Assembly: GCA_017433295.1 (NCBI GenBank)
Contig: JAFRHL010000011.1
Span: 1-64,000, forward strand
Length of the DNA stretch: 64,000 nt
Origin: Eubacterium sp.
GTDB taxonomy: Bacteria > Bacillota > Clostridia > Lachnospirales > Lachnospiraceae
Direction: 5' to 3'
Shown: positions 15,099 to 23,052 of the stretch, in pieces
Numbering within the stretch: the stretch's first letter is position 1
How the letters are laid out: each line of letters begins with the position of its first letter
Notes under the pieces: generated by a model
Told to the model about the DNA's origin: nothing
The model's input: only the letters and a program-made list of their open reading frames with translations
Databases searched by the model: none
Position numbers and translations under genes: made by a program

Positions 15099-15758
15099 TT
15101 ATTTCACTTTATGACCGGAGGCTGCTTCAAAATGATACTTTACAATACCCAGGTCAACCCTGGTATAAAAACCCTTCCCATCAATCTTTATGGCCGGTTC
15201 TCCATCGATCATGCCTATTTTGAATTTCTGCTGGTTCATGGCAGTGGGAGCCAGCAGGGCGGCCTCAGCCCCGGCCTTGAACCAGTCGGGCATGGTACCC
15301 TTCGTTGCCACGATATCCTCTAAGGATTTACTTTTCCTGGGCACTCCCTGGGTCTGTCCGTAGCCCAGGGCGATCACCATGCATAGCTTTTCCCCTTCTG
15401 GAACGATTCGCTTCACAGCCCGTTTATTAAAGGTCAGGGCGGTCCAGCAGGTGTTCAGTCCCAGCATCTGGGCAATAAGGACCAGCTTTTCTCCATAATA
15501 GCCGCAGTCTTCTTCAAAACTGTCGCTATCCGGCCCCTTCAGCACAATGAAATTATCCACATTCTGGAACTTCCCGTAATGGGCGAGTCTGGATTCAAAA
15601 CCCCGGGGATCATCATAATGGATAGTGATATTAAGACCACTTTCCTTATTGATCTCCTCAACAGCCTCGGACAGCTTCTCTCTTTTCTCATCTTCAATCA
15701 CCTGCATGGTATAGGCTCTGACAGAATGTCTTGCATTAATGGCTTCCTGGATCGTCAT
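15099..15758 (-). CDS. Nitroreductase family protein
   Basis: 219 residues, an FMN-dependent nitroreductase-fold protein. The N-terminus TIQEAINARHSVRAYT carries the Arg/Ser residues that bind FMN phosphate; the middle has GYYGEKLVLIAQMLGLNTCW, typical of the family, and AALLAPTAMNQQKF near the C-terminus. The arrangement resembles the Clostridia nitroreductase branch in which the C-terminal half duplicates the FMN-binding motif. The substrate is unknown. It is the first gene of a minus-strand set with yaaA and the zinc-ribbon gene; the start has CAGGAGGTAATG ahead and a promoter further upstream. Confidence 0.88.
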   Translation of the reverse strand: MTIQEAINARHSVRAYTMQVIEDEKREKLSEAVEEINKESGLNITIHYDDPRGFESRLAHYGKFQNVDNFIVLKGPDSDSFEEDCGYYGEKLVLIAQMLGLNTCWTALTFNKRAVKRIVPEGEKLCMVIALGYGQTQGVPRKSKSLEDIVATKGTMPDWFKAGAEAALLAPTAMNQQKFKIGMIDGEPAIKIDGKGFYTRVDLGIVKYHFEAASGHKVK

Positions 15759-15801
15759 TTCATTACCTCCTGTTACATATATTTGTTATTTTTTTCAAAG
15801 A

Positions 15802-15829
15802 ATTATATCTATAATATACCACATCACAA
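15802..15829 (-). promoter_or_regulatory. Predicted promoter of the nitroreductase-yaaA operon
   Basis: On the minus strand TTGTGA (complement of 15824-15829), a 16-base spacer and TATAAT (complement of 15802-15807). It is divergent from the Uma2-gene promoter that begins 65 bases away. Confidence 0.5.
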
Positions 15830-15893
15830 AGACAATAAAAACAGCTATAGAATAAAATTAAAAGAGTGTAAGCAAGGAAACAATTTACTGGAG

Positions 15894-15922
15894 TTGACAA
15901 TATATATTATAAAATGTATAAT
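15894..15922 (+). promoter_or_regulatory. Near-perfect sigma-A promoter of the Uma2 gene
   Basis: TTGACA at 15894-15899, exactly 17 bases, then TATAAT at 15917-15922: both hexamers match the consensus. It excludes the in-frame ATG at 15914, which lies upstream of the -10 hexamer, and supports the GTG start at 15956. Confidence 0.8.
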
Positions 15923-15955
15923 AATGTTAATTTAGTAAATAGGAGGTGTTTTTCT

Positions 15956-16564
15956 GTGTCTATTTATGATAAAAAAGATGATGAGAATTTAAATTCAATA
16001 CTAAAAGATTCATTGCCGGCTTACAACCTGAACAAAGACACCTATACCATAGAGGATATCTATGCCATGCCGGAGGATATCCGGGTAGAGCTGATCGATG
16101 GGAAATTATTTTATATGACAGCGCCCACCAGGACCCATCAGAGAATTATCGGAGAATTGTATCTGGCGACAGCCAATTTTATCAGGTCCCGCAATGGAGA
16201 TTGTGAGGTATATATTCCGCCTTTTGGTGTGGATCTGATGGAAGATCATTCGGTTTATCTGGAACCGGACCTGACGGTGGTATGCGATATCACCAAGCTG
16301 GATGAGAGGGGCTGTCATGGTGCCCCTGACTGGGTGGTGGAGGTACTTTCCCCCTCCTCCAGGAAGAAGGACAGTGTTATTAAGCTCGGAAAGTACCGGG
16401 AAGCCGGCGTGAGAGAGTACTGGATCGTATATCCAGATAAGAGAATGATACTTGTATATGGATTTCAGGGAGGAGATGAGGACATGATGATGTATTCCTT
16501 TGACGATGAGATTCAGAGTCTGGTATTTCCGGAGCTTGTTGTGAGGTTGGGGGAGTATGTGTAA
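15956..16564 (+). CDS. Uma2 family (DUF820) restriction-endonuclease-fold protein
   Basis: 202 residues from a GTG start; AGGAGGTG at 15941-15948 sits 7 bases ahead and the promoter lies before it. The Uma2/DUF820 domain (about 25-190) has the family opening YTIEDIYAMPEDIRVELIDG, the PD-(D/E)XK core YLEPDL and VVEVLSPSSRKKD, and KYREAGVREYWIVYPDKR. Members are predicted nucleases, abundant in cyanobacteria and scattered in other phyla, mostly of unknown biological role. The gene is alone, under a strong promoter, with repeat B1 immediately downstream. The isolated setting and patchy family distribution suggest acquisition, but base use is not strikingly different from its neighbours. Confidence 0.88.
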   Translation: MSIYDKKDDENLNSILKDSLPAYNLNKDTYTIEDIYAMPEDIRVELIDGKLFYMTAPTRTHQRIIGELYLATANFIRSRNGDCEVYIPPFGVDLMEDHSVYLEPDLTVVCDITKLDERGCHGAPDWVVEVLSPSSRKKDSVIKLGKYREAGVREYWIVYPDKRMILVYGFQGGDEDMMMYSFDDEIQSLVFPELVVRLGEYV

Positions 16565-16611
16565 GGGGTAGTTAGAGATTAGCTTCCGGCGGGTGCGGTC
16601 GTCCAGTGGAC

Positions 16612-16742
16612 GACTCTGCGAAGCAAAACTCGCTTCGCTCAAACAAGCTGCAAAGTCCAAAATGTCTGTCATTTCGATGATAAGCAGTTGCCATTTCTTC
16701 ACACAGTACCGGTCAGATTTCCTCTGGAATACAGACTGATTC
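16612..16742 (+). repeat. Repeat family B, copy B1 (right arm only)
   Basis: Closely matches the apical loop and right half of the full copy at 62533-62747: the apex AACTCGCTTCGCTCA, then AGTCCAAAATGTCTGTCATT, the block around CACACAGTACCGGTCAGA and the end GGAATACAGACTGAT. The left arm is missing beyond GACTCTGC; upstream is an unrelated short palindrome GTCGTCC/GGACGAC. It begins 47 bases after the Uma2 stop. The rest of 16565-16890 holds only the promoter of the next gene. Confidence 0.8.
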
Positions 16743-16797
16743 TATCTGTGTTTGTCAGAAAGTAAACAGGTTTTTGATACTATTAATCTGGTTTCCA

Positions 16798-16826
16798 TTG
16801 AAAAATATCAGAAAATATGCTAATAT
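16798..16826 (+). promoter_or_regulatory. Predicted promoter of the secreted protein gene
   Basis: TTGAAA at 16798-16803, a 17-base spacer and TAATAT at 16821-16826, in a very AT-rich stretch. AAAAGGAGGAG lies just ahead of the ATG at 16891. Confidence 0.45.
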
Positions 16827-16890
16827 AATATAAAAATTCAGAAATATAGGATATTTCATTTAATAATATTGATAAAAAGGAGGAGTAAAA

Positions 16891-18288
16891 ATGAGAAGAA
16901 TGAAATCAGACTATTATTGCAAATTTTCTGACGGTTTTATGTTAGGTATTTTAACTCTCTTATTCTTTTTTGTTATAATACCAGTGAATACTTTGGCTGG
17001 AGGTGACAAAACCCAGTTACCAAAACCAACTTTAAGTCTTGATGGGCCAAGTGGACAAAAAATAACCATCAAAGTGAAAGCATCTTCTGAAAACTTTCAA
17101 AAACTTAAAGAGATAAGTATATTAATAAGAAAAACGGATGTTGAACCAAATATTGATGCGAAGACAGACTCAATAATTAGAGATTATTTAACATCTTTTT
17201 CTTCTGGATATTCCAGAAGCTATTATCTCGATCCTGGTAGTTATGTCATCATTGCGACAGCCATAACAAATGAGCCAAGTAATTATGATAATAGTGAACC
17301 CGTTATGTCTAATTATTTTAACATTGTTTCTTCAGGCGGCTCCAGTGGTTCCGGCGGTTCCGGTGGTTCCAGTGGCTCAGGTGGCTCCGGTTACACACCC
17401 ACTCCCACCAAACTCAGCGATGCAAAGGTACTAATTTACAGTTCTTCGCCGGGAATGGCTACCATAGATATGACAGGCTATGATTATGGTATCGGTGTTG
17501 AGGTTTATAAAGGAGATACACTGGTTGCCAGCCGTCTGCTGGGATATTACGGGAATCGGACGGATTATACACCTATCCCATATCAAGGGAGTACGACATT
17601 CAAGTACCGGGTGTCTACCTATGGAAAGAACTATTCGCCATGGGCTACAGTAACTATTTTCTCGGCAAAACTTGGCAGGCCGTCTCTTTCTGTAACTAAG
17701 ATTTCCGCAACAAGGGCTGGTCTTAAGTGGAGTGGAACAGATGGTGCCACGGGATTCAAGGTATACAAAGGGAATAAACTGATCAAAACCTTAAGTAATA
17801 AGAAGAAATCATATATTGTAAAAGGGAAAGGCGCAGGAAAAGCAAAGTACAGCGTGCAGGCAATTCGCAGCCTCGGCGGTGGTAAATACGCCTCCGGGCC
17901 CAGATCCAAAGCGGTAAAAGGAAAGGCCAATCTCAGAACATACAGCGGAAGCAGCAGCGTCAATTCCGTGAGCTATGGGCATGCTCCATTTCACGTTAAA
18001 AAGGTCACCTTAGTGGGAAATACATACACAGTTACAGGTTATGTGGTAAATAACCGAATTTTTGATTTGAAAAAGTATTCTAAATTTGAGATAACGTTAC
18101 TTTGTAATGGAAAGAAAGTAGCCTATAAGAAATACACTAATATGAACATGAAAGTCAAAGCAAAAAAGTCTAAAAAGGTGGTGCTGAAAATCAAGGGAAA
18201 GGGCGGAGTGGACTTCCGGAATTCAGAGGGAACGACCATCCGCTGGTCAACAAAACCTTATTGGGGACCGGGAATATCGCAATGGTAA
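16891..18288 (+). CDS. Secreted protein with Gly/Ser linker and a fibronectin-III-like region
   Basis: 465 residues. A signal peptide (hydrophobic 17-34, likely cut after TLA at 36) is followed by a beta-rich N-terminal part, a flexible Gly/Ser linker at about 148-167 made of GSGGS-type units, and a C-terminal part. That part includes a stretch near 250-330 (SLSVTKISATRAGLKWSGTD, then FKVYKGNKLIKTL) which resembles a fibronectin type III domain. No LPXTG anchor, membrane segment or catalytic motif is visible, so release or non-covalent wall association is likely. The first 150 codons and the last 80 are clearly more AT-rich than the middle, as if parts had separate histories. Function unknown. 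Confidence 0.75.
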   Translation: MRRMKSDYYCKFSDGFMLGILTLLFFFVIIPVNTLAGGDKTQLPKPTLSLDGPSGQKITIKVKASSENFQKLKEISILIRKTDVEPNIDAKTDSIIRDYLTSFSSGYSRSYYLDPGSYVIIATAITNEPSNYDNSEPVMSNYFNIVSSGGSSGSGGSGGSSGSGGSGYTPTPTKLSDAKVLIYSSSPGMATIDMTGYDYGIGVEVYKGDTLVASRLLGYYGNRTDYTPIPYQGSTTFKYRVSTYGKNYSPWATVTIFSAKLGRPSLSVTKISATRAGLKWSGTDGATGFKVYKGNKLIKTLSNKKKSYIVKGKGAGKAKYSVQAIRSLGGGKYASGPRSKAVKGKANLRTYSGSSSVNSVSYGHAPFHVKKVTLVGNTYTVTGYVVNNRIFDLKKYSKFEITLLCNGKKVAYKKYTNMNMKVKAKKSKKVVLKIKGKGGVDFRNSEGTTIRWSTKPYWGPGISQW

Positions 18289-18312
18289 TAATGGATTGTA
18301 ATAATAAAAGCA

Positions 18313-18352
18313 GGGCAGATAAGAAGGGGATATAGTACAATTCTATCTGCCC
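18313..18352 (+). terminator. Hairpin after the secreted protein gene
   Basis: GGGCAGATA (18313-18321) pairs with TATCTGCCC (18344-18352). It lies 24 bases after the stop; what follows is A-rich rather than T-rich, so termination would be weak. Its 3' arm can also pair with the 5' arm of the next hairpin. Confidence 0.4.
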
Positions 18353-18375
18353 GGACTTAAAATAACAAACATACT

Positions 18376-18416
18376 ATGGCAGATAATTATACTAAATCTG
18401 ATATATTATCTGCCAT
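18376..18416 (+). other. Second hairpin sharing the GGCAGATA motif
   Basis: ATGGCAGATAAT (18376-18387) pairs perfectly with ATTATCTGCCAT (18405-18416). It repeats the GGCAGATA/TATCTGCC helix of the hairpin at 18313-18352, so the two can form either separately or as an alternative pairing across them. A predicted promoter for the next gene lies further downstream, so this belongs to the upstream transcript or is a DNA site. Confidence 0.5.
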
Positions 18417-18488
18417 GACACAAGATTGTATTATTATGGATGGGGTCATATGGAAATCTTTTATCATAGACCGACAACATAAAAATTA

Positions 18489-18517
18489 TTGATTTCACAT
18501 ATGGAACGTAGTACAAT
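18489..18517 (+). promoter_or_regulatory. Predicted promoter of the cysteine-synthase-like gene
   Basis: TTGATT at 18489-18494, a 17-base spacer and TACAAT at 18512-18517; start of transcription expected near 18524, with AGGAGA ahead of the ATG at 18560. Confidence 0.55.
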
Positions 18518-18559
18518 ATTTGGGATTGAACAAAATATTTACAATAGGAGACAGTTGTT

Positions 18560-19489
18560 ATGATTTATAAGAACGTGCTGGAAGCCATGGGTGACACCCC
18601 GATTATTGAACTTGCTCATATGACAGAGCCGGATTCTGCCAGAGTCCTGGTGAAATACGAAGGCCTGAATGTGGGAGGGTCCATTAAGACCAGGACTGCT
18701 TTTAACATGATAAAACATGCCGAAGACCAGGGCCTGATCGATAAGGATACCATTATTGTGGAACCTACCAGTGGCAACCAGGGGATAGGCCTTGCCCTGA
18801 TTGGAGCGGTAAAGGGATACAGAACCATCATCATTATGCCGGATTCCGTCAGCGAGGAGAGACGTAAGCTGGTGCGTCATTATGGTGCAGAGGTAATTCT
18901 GGTCCATGATGCCGGTGACATAGGAAAGTGTATTGACGATTGTCTTCAGAAGGCCCTGAGAATGGCGGCAAAGAATCCTAAAGTATATGTACCCCAGCAG
19001 TTTGCCAACCCGGCCAACGTAGAGATCCAGCGGACTCAGACCGCCGAGGAGATATTAAGACAGGTGGACGGACCTATCCACGGCTTTTGTTCCGGCGTGG
19101 GCACGGGTGGAACCATCACCGGCATCGGCGAGCGGCTGAAAGAGGCGAATCCGGACATGGTGATCTGGGCGGCGGAGCCGGAGAATGCAGCTATTCTGGC
19201 CGGAGGTAATGTTGGCACCCATCTTCAAATGGGGATCGGGGACGGACTGATTCCACCGATTCTGAATCAGGATATCTATGACGATATCCACATTGTTACA
19301 GATGAGGAGGCTATTGAGACGGCAAAGGATTTAGCAAGGCTGGAAGGACTTATGTGCGGAATCTCCAGTGGGACAAATGTAGCCTGCGCTCTGGCTCTGG
19401 CGAAGAAACTGGGGCCGGGTAAAACTGTGATTACAGTTCTTCCGGATACGGCAGAACGTTATTTCAGTACACCATTGTTTGAAGATTAA
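18560..19489 (+). CDS. cysK: Cysteine synthase family PLP enzyme
   Basis: 309 residues, a fold-type II PLP enzyme of the O-acetylserine sulfhydrylase group, expected to make cysteine from O-acetylserine and sulfide. The opening NVLEAMGDTPIIEL is typical. The PLP lysine lies in GGSIKTR (K43), where most CysK proteins have NPAGSVKDR, so the usual Asn-Pro and Asp are replaced. TSGNQG binds the substrate carboxylate and GTGGTITG binds the PLP phosphate; GISSG and PDTAERY complete the site. The altered lysine region leaves room for a related beta-replacement activity. A shikimate-kinase-like gene starts 11 bases later and is probably co-transcribed. Confidence 0.85.
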   Translation: MIYKNVLEAMGDTPIIELAHMTEPDSARVLVKYEGLNVGGSIKTRTAFNMIKHAEDQGLIDKDTIIVEPTSGNQGIGLALIGAVKGYRTIIIMPDSVSEERRKLVRHYGAEVILVHDAGDIGKCIDDCLQKALRMAAKNPKVYVPQQFANPANVEIQRTQTAEEILRQVDGPIHGFCSGVGTGGTITGIGERLKEANPDMVIWAAEPENAAILAGGNVGTHLQMGIGDGLIPPILNQDIYDDIHIVTDEEAIETAKDLARLEGLMCGISSGTNVACALALAKKLGPGKTVITVLPDTAERYFSTPLFED

Positions 19490-19500
19490 ATGGGAATAAG

Positions 19501-20025
19501 ATGAATAATATAATACTAATTGGCATGCCCGGGGCAGGTAAAAGTACCCTGGGCGTTGTTTTGGCAAAAATACTTGGATATGATTTCCTGGATTCGGATC
19601 TCCTGATTCAGAAGCAGGAAAAACAAAGACTTCCGGAGATTATCGCAAAAATCGGTACAGATGGTTTTAAAAAGATTGAAAATCAGGTAAATGCATCTAT
19701 TGTTGTATCAGAGACCGTAATTGCCACCGGAGGAAGTGTTGTTTATTGCCCGGAGGCCATGAAACACCTGAAGTCCATCGGTATCCTTGTATACCTGAAA
19801 CTGCCCCTTGATACTCTTGCCGGTCGTGTGGGCAATCTGAAGGGAAGAGGTGTTGTCCTCGAGGAAGGGAAGACACTGGAGGATCTTTACCGGGAACGCA
19901 TACCTCTATATGAGAAATATGCCGATATTACTATTGAAGAAAGAGAGAAAGATTTGGAAGAATGCCTCCAGATGCTGCTGGAAGAGCTGGATTCTGCCGG
20001 GAGCAGACCTGACGTAATTTCCTGA
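19501..20025 (+). CDS. aroK: Shikimate-kinase-like protein
   Basis: 174 residues with the nucleoside-kinase fold of shikimate kinase, which phosphorylates shikimate in aromatic amino acid synthesis. The P-loop is GMPGAGKST (8-16) and the Asp pair DSD lies at 31-33. The Gly-rich ATGGS is near 75-79 and the lid/shikimate region ends in RIPLYEKYAD. The normally conserved Arg of the F-R-x-x-E shikimate-binding motif is Lys here (F56-K57-K-I-E60), and the third Gly of the GGG loop is Ser. No other aromatic pathway gene is nearby. It may be a true shikimate kinase variant or a paralogue with another small-molecule substrate, so the symbol is provisional. The minus-strand membrane gene converges 3 bases downstream. 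Confidence 0.7.
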   Translation: MNNIILIGMPGAGKSTLGVVLAKILGYDFLDSDLLIQKQEKQRLPEIIAKIGTDGFKKIENQVNASIVVSETVIATGGSVVYCPEAMKHLKSIGILVYLKLPLDTLAGRVGNLKGRGVVLEEGKTLEDLYRERIPLYEKYADITIEEREKDLEECLQMLLEELDSAGSRPDVIS

Positions 20026-20027
20026 AT

Positions 20028-21332
20028 TCATACCAGCCCTATGGGCTCAAATATACTTCTGGTCTTATTCAGGAGAGCGATGGCTTCGTTGTCAGAACCC
20101 CAGCTTCCCTGCATGTGCATATCCACAGGGATAAGCTCCAGCTTTTCTCCCTGACTGAGCTTTGCAATCATAATATCTTTCATATTTTCTACAGTGGCTT
20201 CCGGATGATAGAAGTAGAGGCCGCTGTAGCCTTTCATTTTGGGCTGGGGTCTCCTGACGATCCGGAACCGGTTTTCCGGGATAAGTTCTTTTATACACAG
20301 CTCGAGATCATCAATGTTTTTATCTGTATCGACGACCCGGATAAAAGTGACCTGGTCATTCAGATCATAATTCCCGTCTACATAGTTCCTGTAGGGGGAA
20401 TGTTTCATGATCTCATAATCCTGATCCTCTGCCTGATTCATAAATCCCCTCCGATAGATCATCAATGAGTTGTCTTTAATGGCATAGATGCAATAGCCCT
20501 GATTCATTCCGTGGAAAATGTTCTGCAGATAGTATACATCTGCATTGGGGATGGAGATAATATTCAGGTATTGTCTCTCAGGAATGTCGTAAAGGGCGGC
20601 CCCATCCATGACGATCACCGGGATTTTTATATCAAGAGTTCCCATCTGGGACAGCATGAAGGCCGGCGCCCATTTGGAAACAAGGCAGATTTTTGCCCCT
20701 TCATCCAGGAGTCGGTTCATCATCACAAGGATGTTGGGGGAGACATGGGAATAACGGTCGGGTGCCAGGTCCTGCAGCCTGATAAAAAAGAGATATTCGG
20801 GATGTTTTTTTCTGGGTAGGTTCAGTGAATTCACAAATCCTGCAACGATAATACCGATCACTGTATCAATGATCCTGTCTATGGCCAGGGCCACCGGGGC
20901 ATCCAGGTTAGGGTAGGCAGCTACGATGCATATAAAGACAATGGCTGCCAGGTCGGCGGCATCTGTTTTTTTTATGACGACAGTGGTATATAATGTCACG
21001 ATAATACCGGCAGCCATGATCAGATATACAAGGATCATGGATAAAGATATGGAATGAGCGTTCAGAAAATACATGGCATACAAAAACAGGAGTGCCCAGG
21101 CAACACCCACCAAAGTGCCGATAATGCGGTTTATGGAGGTCCTGATGACATTAGAACGGTAGGGCTGAATACAGATGATGGCCGCCACTGTGGACTGGGT
21201 GACCAGGCCCTGATAATCCCGCAGCATATAGATGAGCAGACAAAGGAATACTGCGGCAGCAGTCTTTACAATGCGCTGCCCCAAATGCGGCATGTGTTTT
21301 TCAAACCGGTTTTTTCTGACCTCGATTTTCAT
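20028..21332 (-). CDS. ArAE/FUSC-like membrane protein fused to a degenerate HAD domain
   Basis: 434 residues. The N-terminal half (about 20-170) has some five or six hydrophobic segments and the pattern STVAAIICIQPYRSNVIRTS followed by NRIIGTLVG, characteristic of the aromatic acid exporter / FUSC family. The C-terminal half (about 180-434) resembles the Cof-type HAD phosphatases: RLLDEGAKICLVSKWAP, IPVIVMDGAALYD and near the end SWGSDNEAIALLNKT match motifs II, the NGA strand and motif IV. The DxD nucleophile motif and the motif III lysine setting are not visible, so phosphatase activity is unlikely. A ligand-sensing role is a guess. It converges with the shikimate-kinase-like gene. Confidence 0.8.
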   Translation of the reverse strand: MKIEVRKNRFEKHMPHLGQRIVKTAAAVFLCLLIYMLRDYQGLVTQSTVAAIICIQPYRSNVIRTSINRIIGTLVGVAWALLFLYAMYFLNAHSISLSMILVYLIMAAGIIVTLYTTVVIKKTDAADLAAIVFICIVAAYPNLDAPVALAIDRIIDTVIGIIVAGFVNSLNLPRKKHPEYLFFIRLQDLAPDRYSHVSPNILVMMNRLLDEGAKICLVSKWAPAFMLSQMGTLDIKIPVIVMDGAALYDIPERQYLNIISIPNADVYYLQNIFHGMNQGYCIYAIKDNSLMIYRRGFMNQAEDQDYEIMKHSPYRNYVDGNYDLNDQVTFIRVVDTDKNIDDLELCIKELIPENRFRIVRRPQPKMKGYSGLYFYHPEATVENMKDIMIAKLSQGEKLELIPVDMHMQGSWGSDNEAIALLNKTRSIFEPIGLV

Positions 21333-21392
21333 TTGATTACTCCTGTAATATCCTGTATATCAGGATCCAAAGATTTCTGGAACCACGGTTTT

Positions 21393-21428
21393 AAAATGGC
21401 TCCCTCCACAAGAGGAGGGAGCCATTTT
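21393..21428 (-). terminator. Terminator after the metNIQ-type operon
   Basis: A 15-bp perfect stem: AAAATGGCTCCCTCC (21393-21407) with its complement at 21414-21428 and a 6-base loop. It lies just past the metQ stop in the minus direction. Both ends are A/T-rich (TTTT on the minus strand, TTTTTT on the plus strand), so it can act in either direction. Confidence 0.85.
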
Positions 21429-21446
21429 TTCCTAAATAATCATTAT

Positions 21447-22298
21447 TTACTTCCAGGGGATTACAGATCCCTTATATTTCTCGTTAATGAAATTAACGAT
21501 CTCTTCAGATTTCAGGACATCCACTAATGCTTTAACTTTCTCAGAGCTTTCATTTCCTTCCTTTACAGCAATAATATTTACATATGTCTTTGCTGCCAGG
21601 GAATCTTCCTTCTCATATAATAAAGCATCTTTCGTTACGCTTAAACCATCCTGGAGGGCATAGTTTCCGTTGATCACGCCGAAGGCAACACTGCCCAGCT
21701 GTTTACTGATCACAGCAGCTTCGAACTCCTTAAACTGAAGATTTTTGGGGTTTTCCACAATATCAAGCTTGGTTGCTGTAATGCCTGCGTCGTCTTTTAA
21801 CTTAATGATACCGGCCTCCTGAAGGAGAAGAAGAGCGCGGGCTTCGTTGGTGGTGTCATTGGGAACTGCAATGGTATCACCGTCAGCAAGATCATCAAGG
21901 CTCTTCTTGGTTCCGGGATAGAGACCCAGAGGCTCATAGTGGACGCCGCCGGCATTTACCAGATGAGTACCGTTCATCTCATTAAAGCTGTCCAGATAGG
22001 GAACGTGCTGGAAGTAGTTGGCGTCAAAATCGCCGGACTCAACCTGCATGTTGGGCTGAACATAATCATCAAAAATGGTGACCTTAAGTTCATATCCCTG
22101 GTCAGCCAGTACCTTCTTTGCTTCCTCAAGAATCTCGGCATGGGGAGACGCGCTGGCGGCAACCGTGATGGTCTTGTCTCCGGAATCAGAAGCAGATGAG
22201 CCTTCAGGGCTGCTTCCGGAAGAAGAACCGCCGCAGCCTGCTATCAGGGCTGCAGTCATTCCAAGTGCCAGGATTCCTGCCAATAGTTTCTTTTTCAT
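21447..22298 (-). CDS. metQ: MetQ/NlpA-family substrate-binding lipoprotein
   Basis: 283 residues. The lipoprotein signal is MKKKLLAGILALGMTAALIA with the modified Cys at 22 (IAGC), then a Ser/Gly linker and a NlpA/MetQ domain. Family marks are ASASPHAEILE, VQPNMQVESGDFDANYFQH and EPLGLYPGTKK. Such proteins capture methionine or related amino acids outside the membrane and deliver them to MetI/MetN. It is the last gene of a minus-strand set, 94 bases after metI, and is followed by a strong hairpin. Substrate is assigned by family; other amino acids handled by NlpA homologues are possible. Confidence 0.92.
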   Translation of the reverse strand: MKKKLLAGILALGMTAALIAGCGGSSSGSSPEGSSASDSGDKTITVAASASPHAEILEEAKKVLADQGYELKVTIFDDYVQPNMQVESGDFDANYFQHVPYLDSFNEMNGTHLVNAGGVHYEPLGLYPGTKKSLDDLADGDTIAVPNDTTNEARALLLLQEAGIIKLKDDAGITATKLDIVENPKNLQFKEFEAAVISKQLGSVAFGVINGNYALQDGLSVTKDALLYEKEDSLAAKTYVNIIAVKEGNESSEKVKALVDVLKSEEIVNFINEKYKGSVIPWK

Positions 22299-22392
22299 GT
22301 GTTTTCTCCTTTTCTATAATTTTTTATATGCAACTATTCAGTACCGCATAATGATGAAAATGTAAAGCCTGCCCGGTTCTGAATAAAGTTAC

Positions 22393-23052
22393 TCATTTTC
22401 TGTGGTCAAGCTTTGAGGCAACGGCCATGCCGCTTGTCTGGATCAACTGAAAAATCACTATGATAAGGACGACTGTTATGACCATAATCTGGGTATTCCA
22501 GCGATAATAACCGTACTGGACTGCTATGGAGCCCAGACCGCCGCCTCCGACTGTTCCTGCCATGGCAGTGTATCCGAGGATGGTTCCTGTGGTAATGGTG
22601 GCATTCACAATAAGGGAAGTCTTGGCTTCCACCAGAAGAACCCGGAAAACGATGTCAAAATTGGAAGCACCCATGGACCTGGCTGCCTCAATCACACCGG
22701 GATCCACTTCTTTTAAAGAGGATTCCACCAGCCTTCCTATGTAGGGTGCCGCGCAGACAAACAGTGGAAAAACCATGGCGGCAGTACCATAACTCTTACC
22801 GACCACCACTGTAGTGAGGGGAATCAGCAGAATAAGAAGGATAATAAAGGGGATACTTCTTAAAATATTACATATGAAATCGAGGATCTTATAGACCAGA
22901 GCGTTTGGCCTGATACCGTTTTTATCTGTTACAGTTAATATGATGCCGATGGGAAGTCCCAGAACATAGCCGAGAAAGGTAGAACCGAGGGTCATAATGA
23001 GAGTTTCAATGATACCTTTTCCCAGTAGTTCAAAATAGGCTGAATTATCCAT
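22393..23052 (-). CDS. metI: MetI-family ABC permease
   Basis: 219 residues with five predicted membrane segments and the binding-protein-dependent permease loop EAARSMGASNFDIVFRVLL that couples to the ATPase. The start at 23052 is preferred to 23070 because GAGGAGG lies between them, 9 bases ahead, and this gives the 8-base overlap with metN typical of coupled genes. It forms the membrane channel of the methionine-type importer with MetN and MetQ. Confidence 0.92.
   Translation of the reverse strand: MDNSAYFELLGKGIIETLIMTLGSTFLGYVLGLPIGIILTVTDKNGIRPNALVYKILDFICNILRSIPFIILLILLIPLTTVVVGKSYGTAAMVFPLFVCAAPYIGRLVESSLKEVDPGVIEAARSMGASNFDIVFRVLLVEAKTSLIVNATITTGTILGYTAMAGTVGGGGLGSIAVQYGYYRWNTQIMVITVVLIIVIFQLIQTSGMAVASKLDHRK

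Noticed and set aside
15914-15955. Longer Uma2 protein from ATG 15914
   Set aside because: The ATG lies upstream of the -10 box of a consensus promoter; GTG 15956 has an ideal ribosome-binding site.
16106-16702. 198-residue frame antisense to the Uma2 gene
   Set aside because: Overlaps a clear family member with promoter and ribosome-binding site; no protein-like features.
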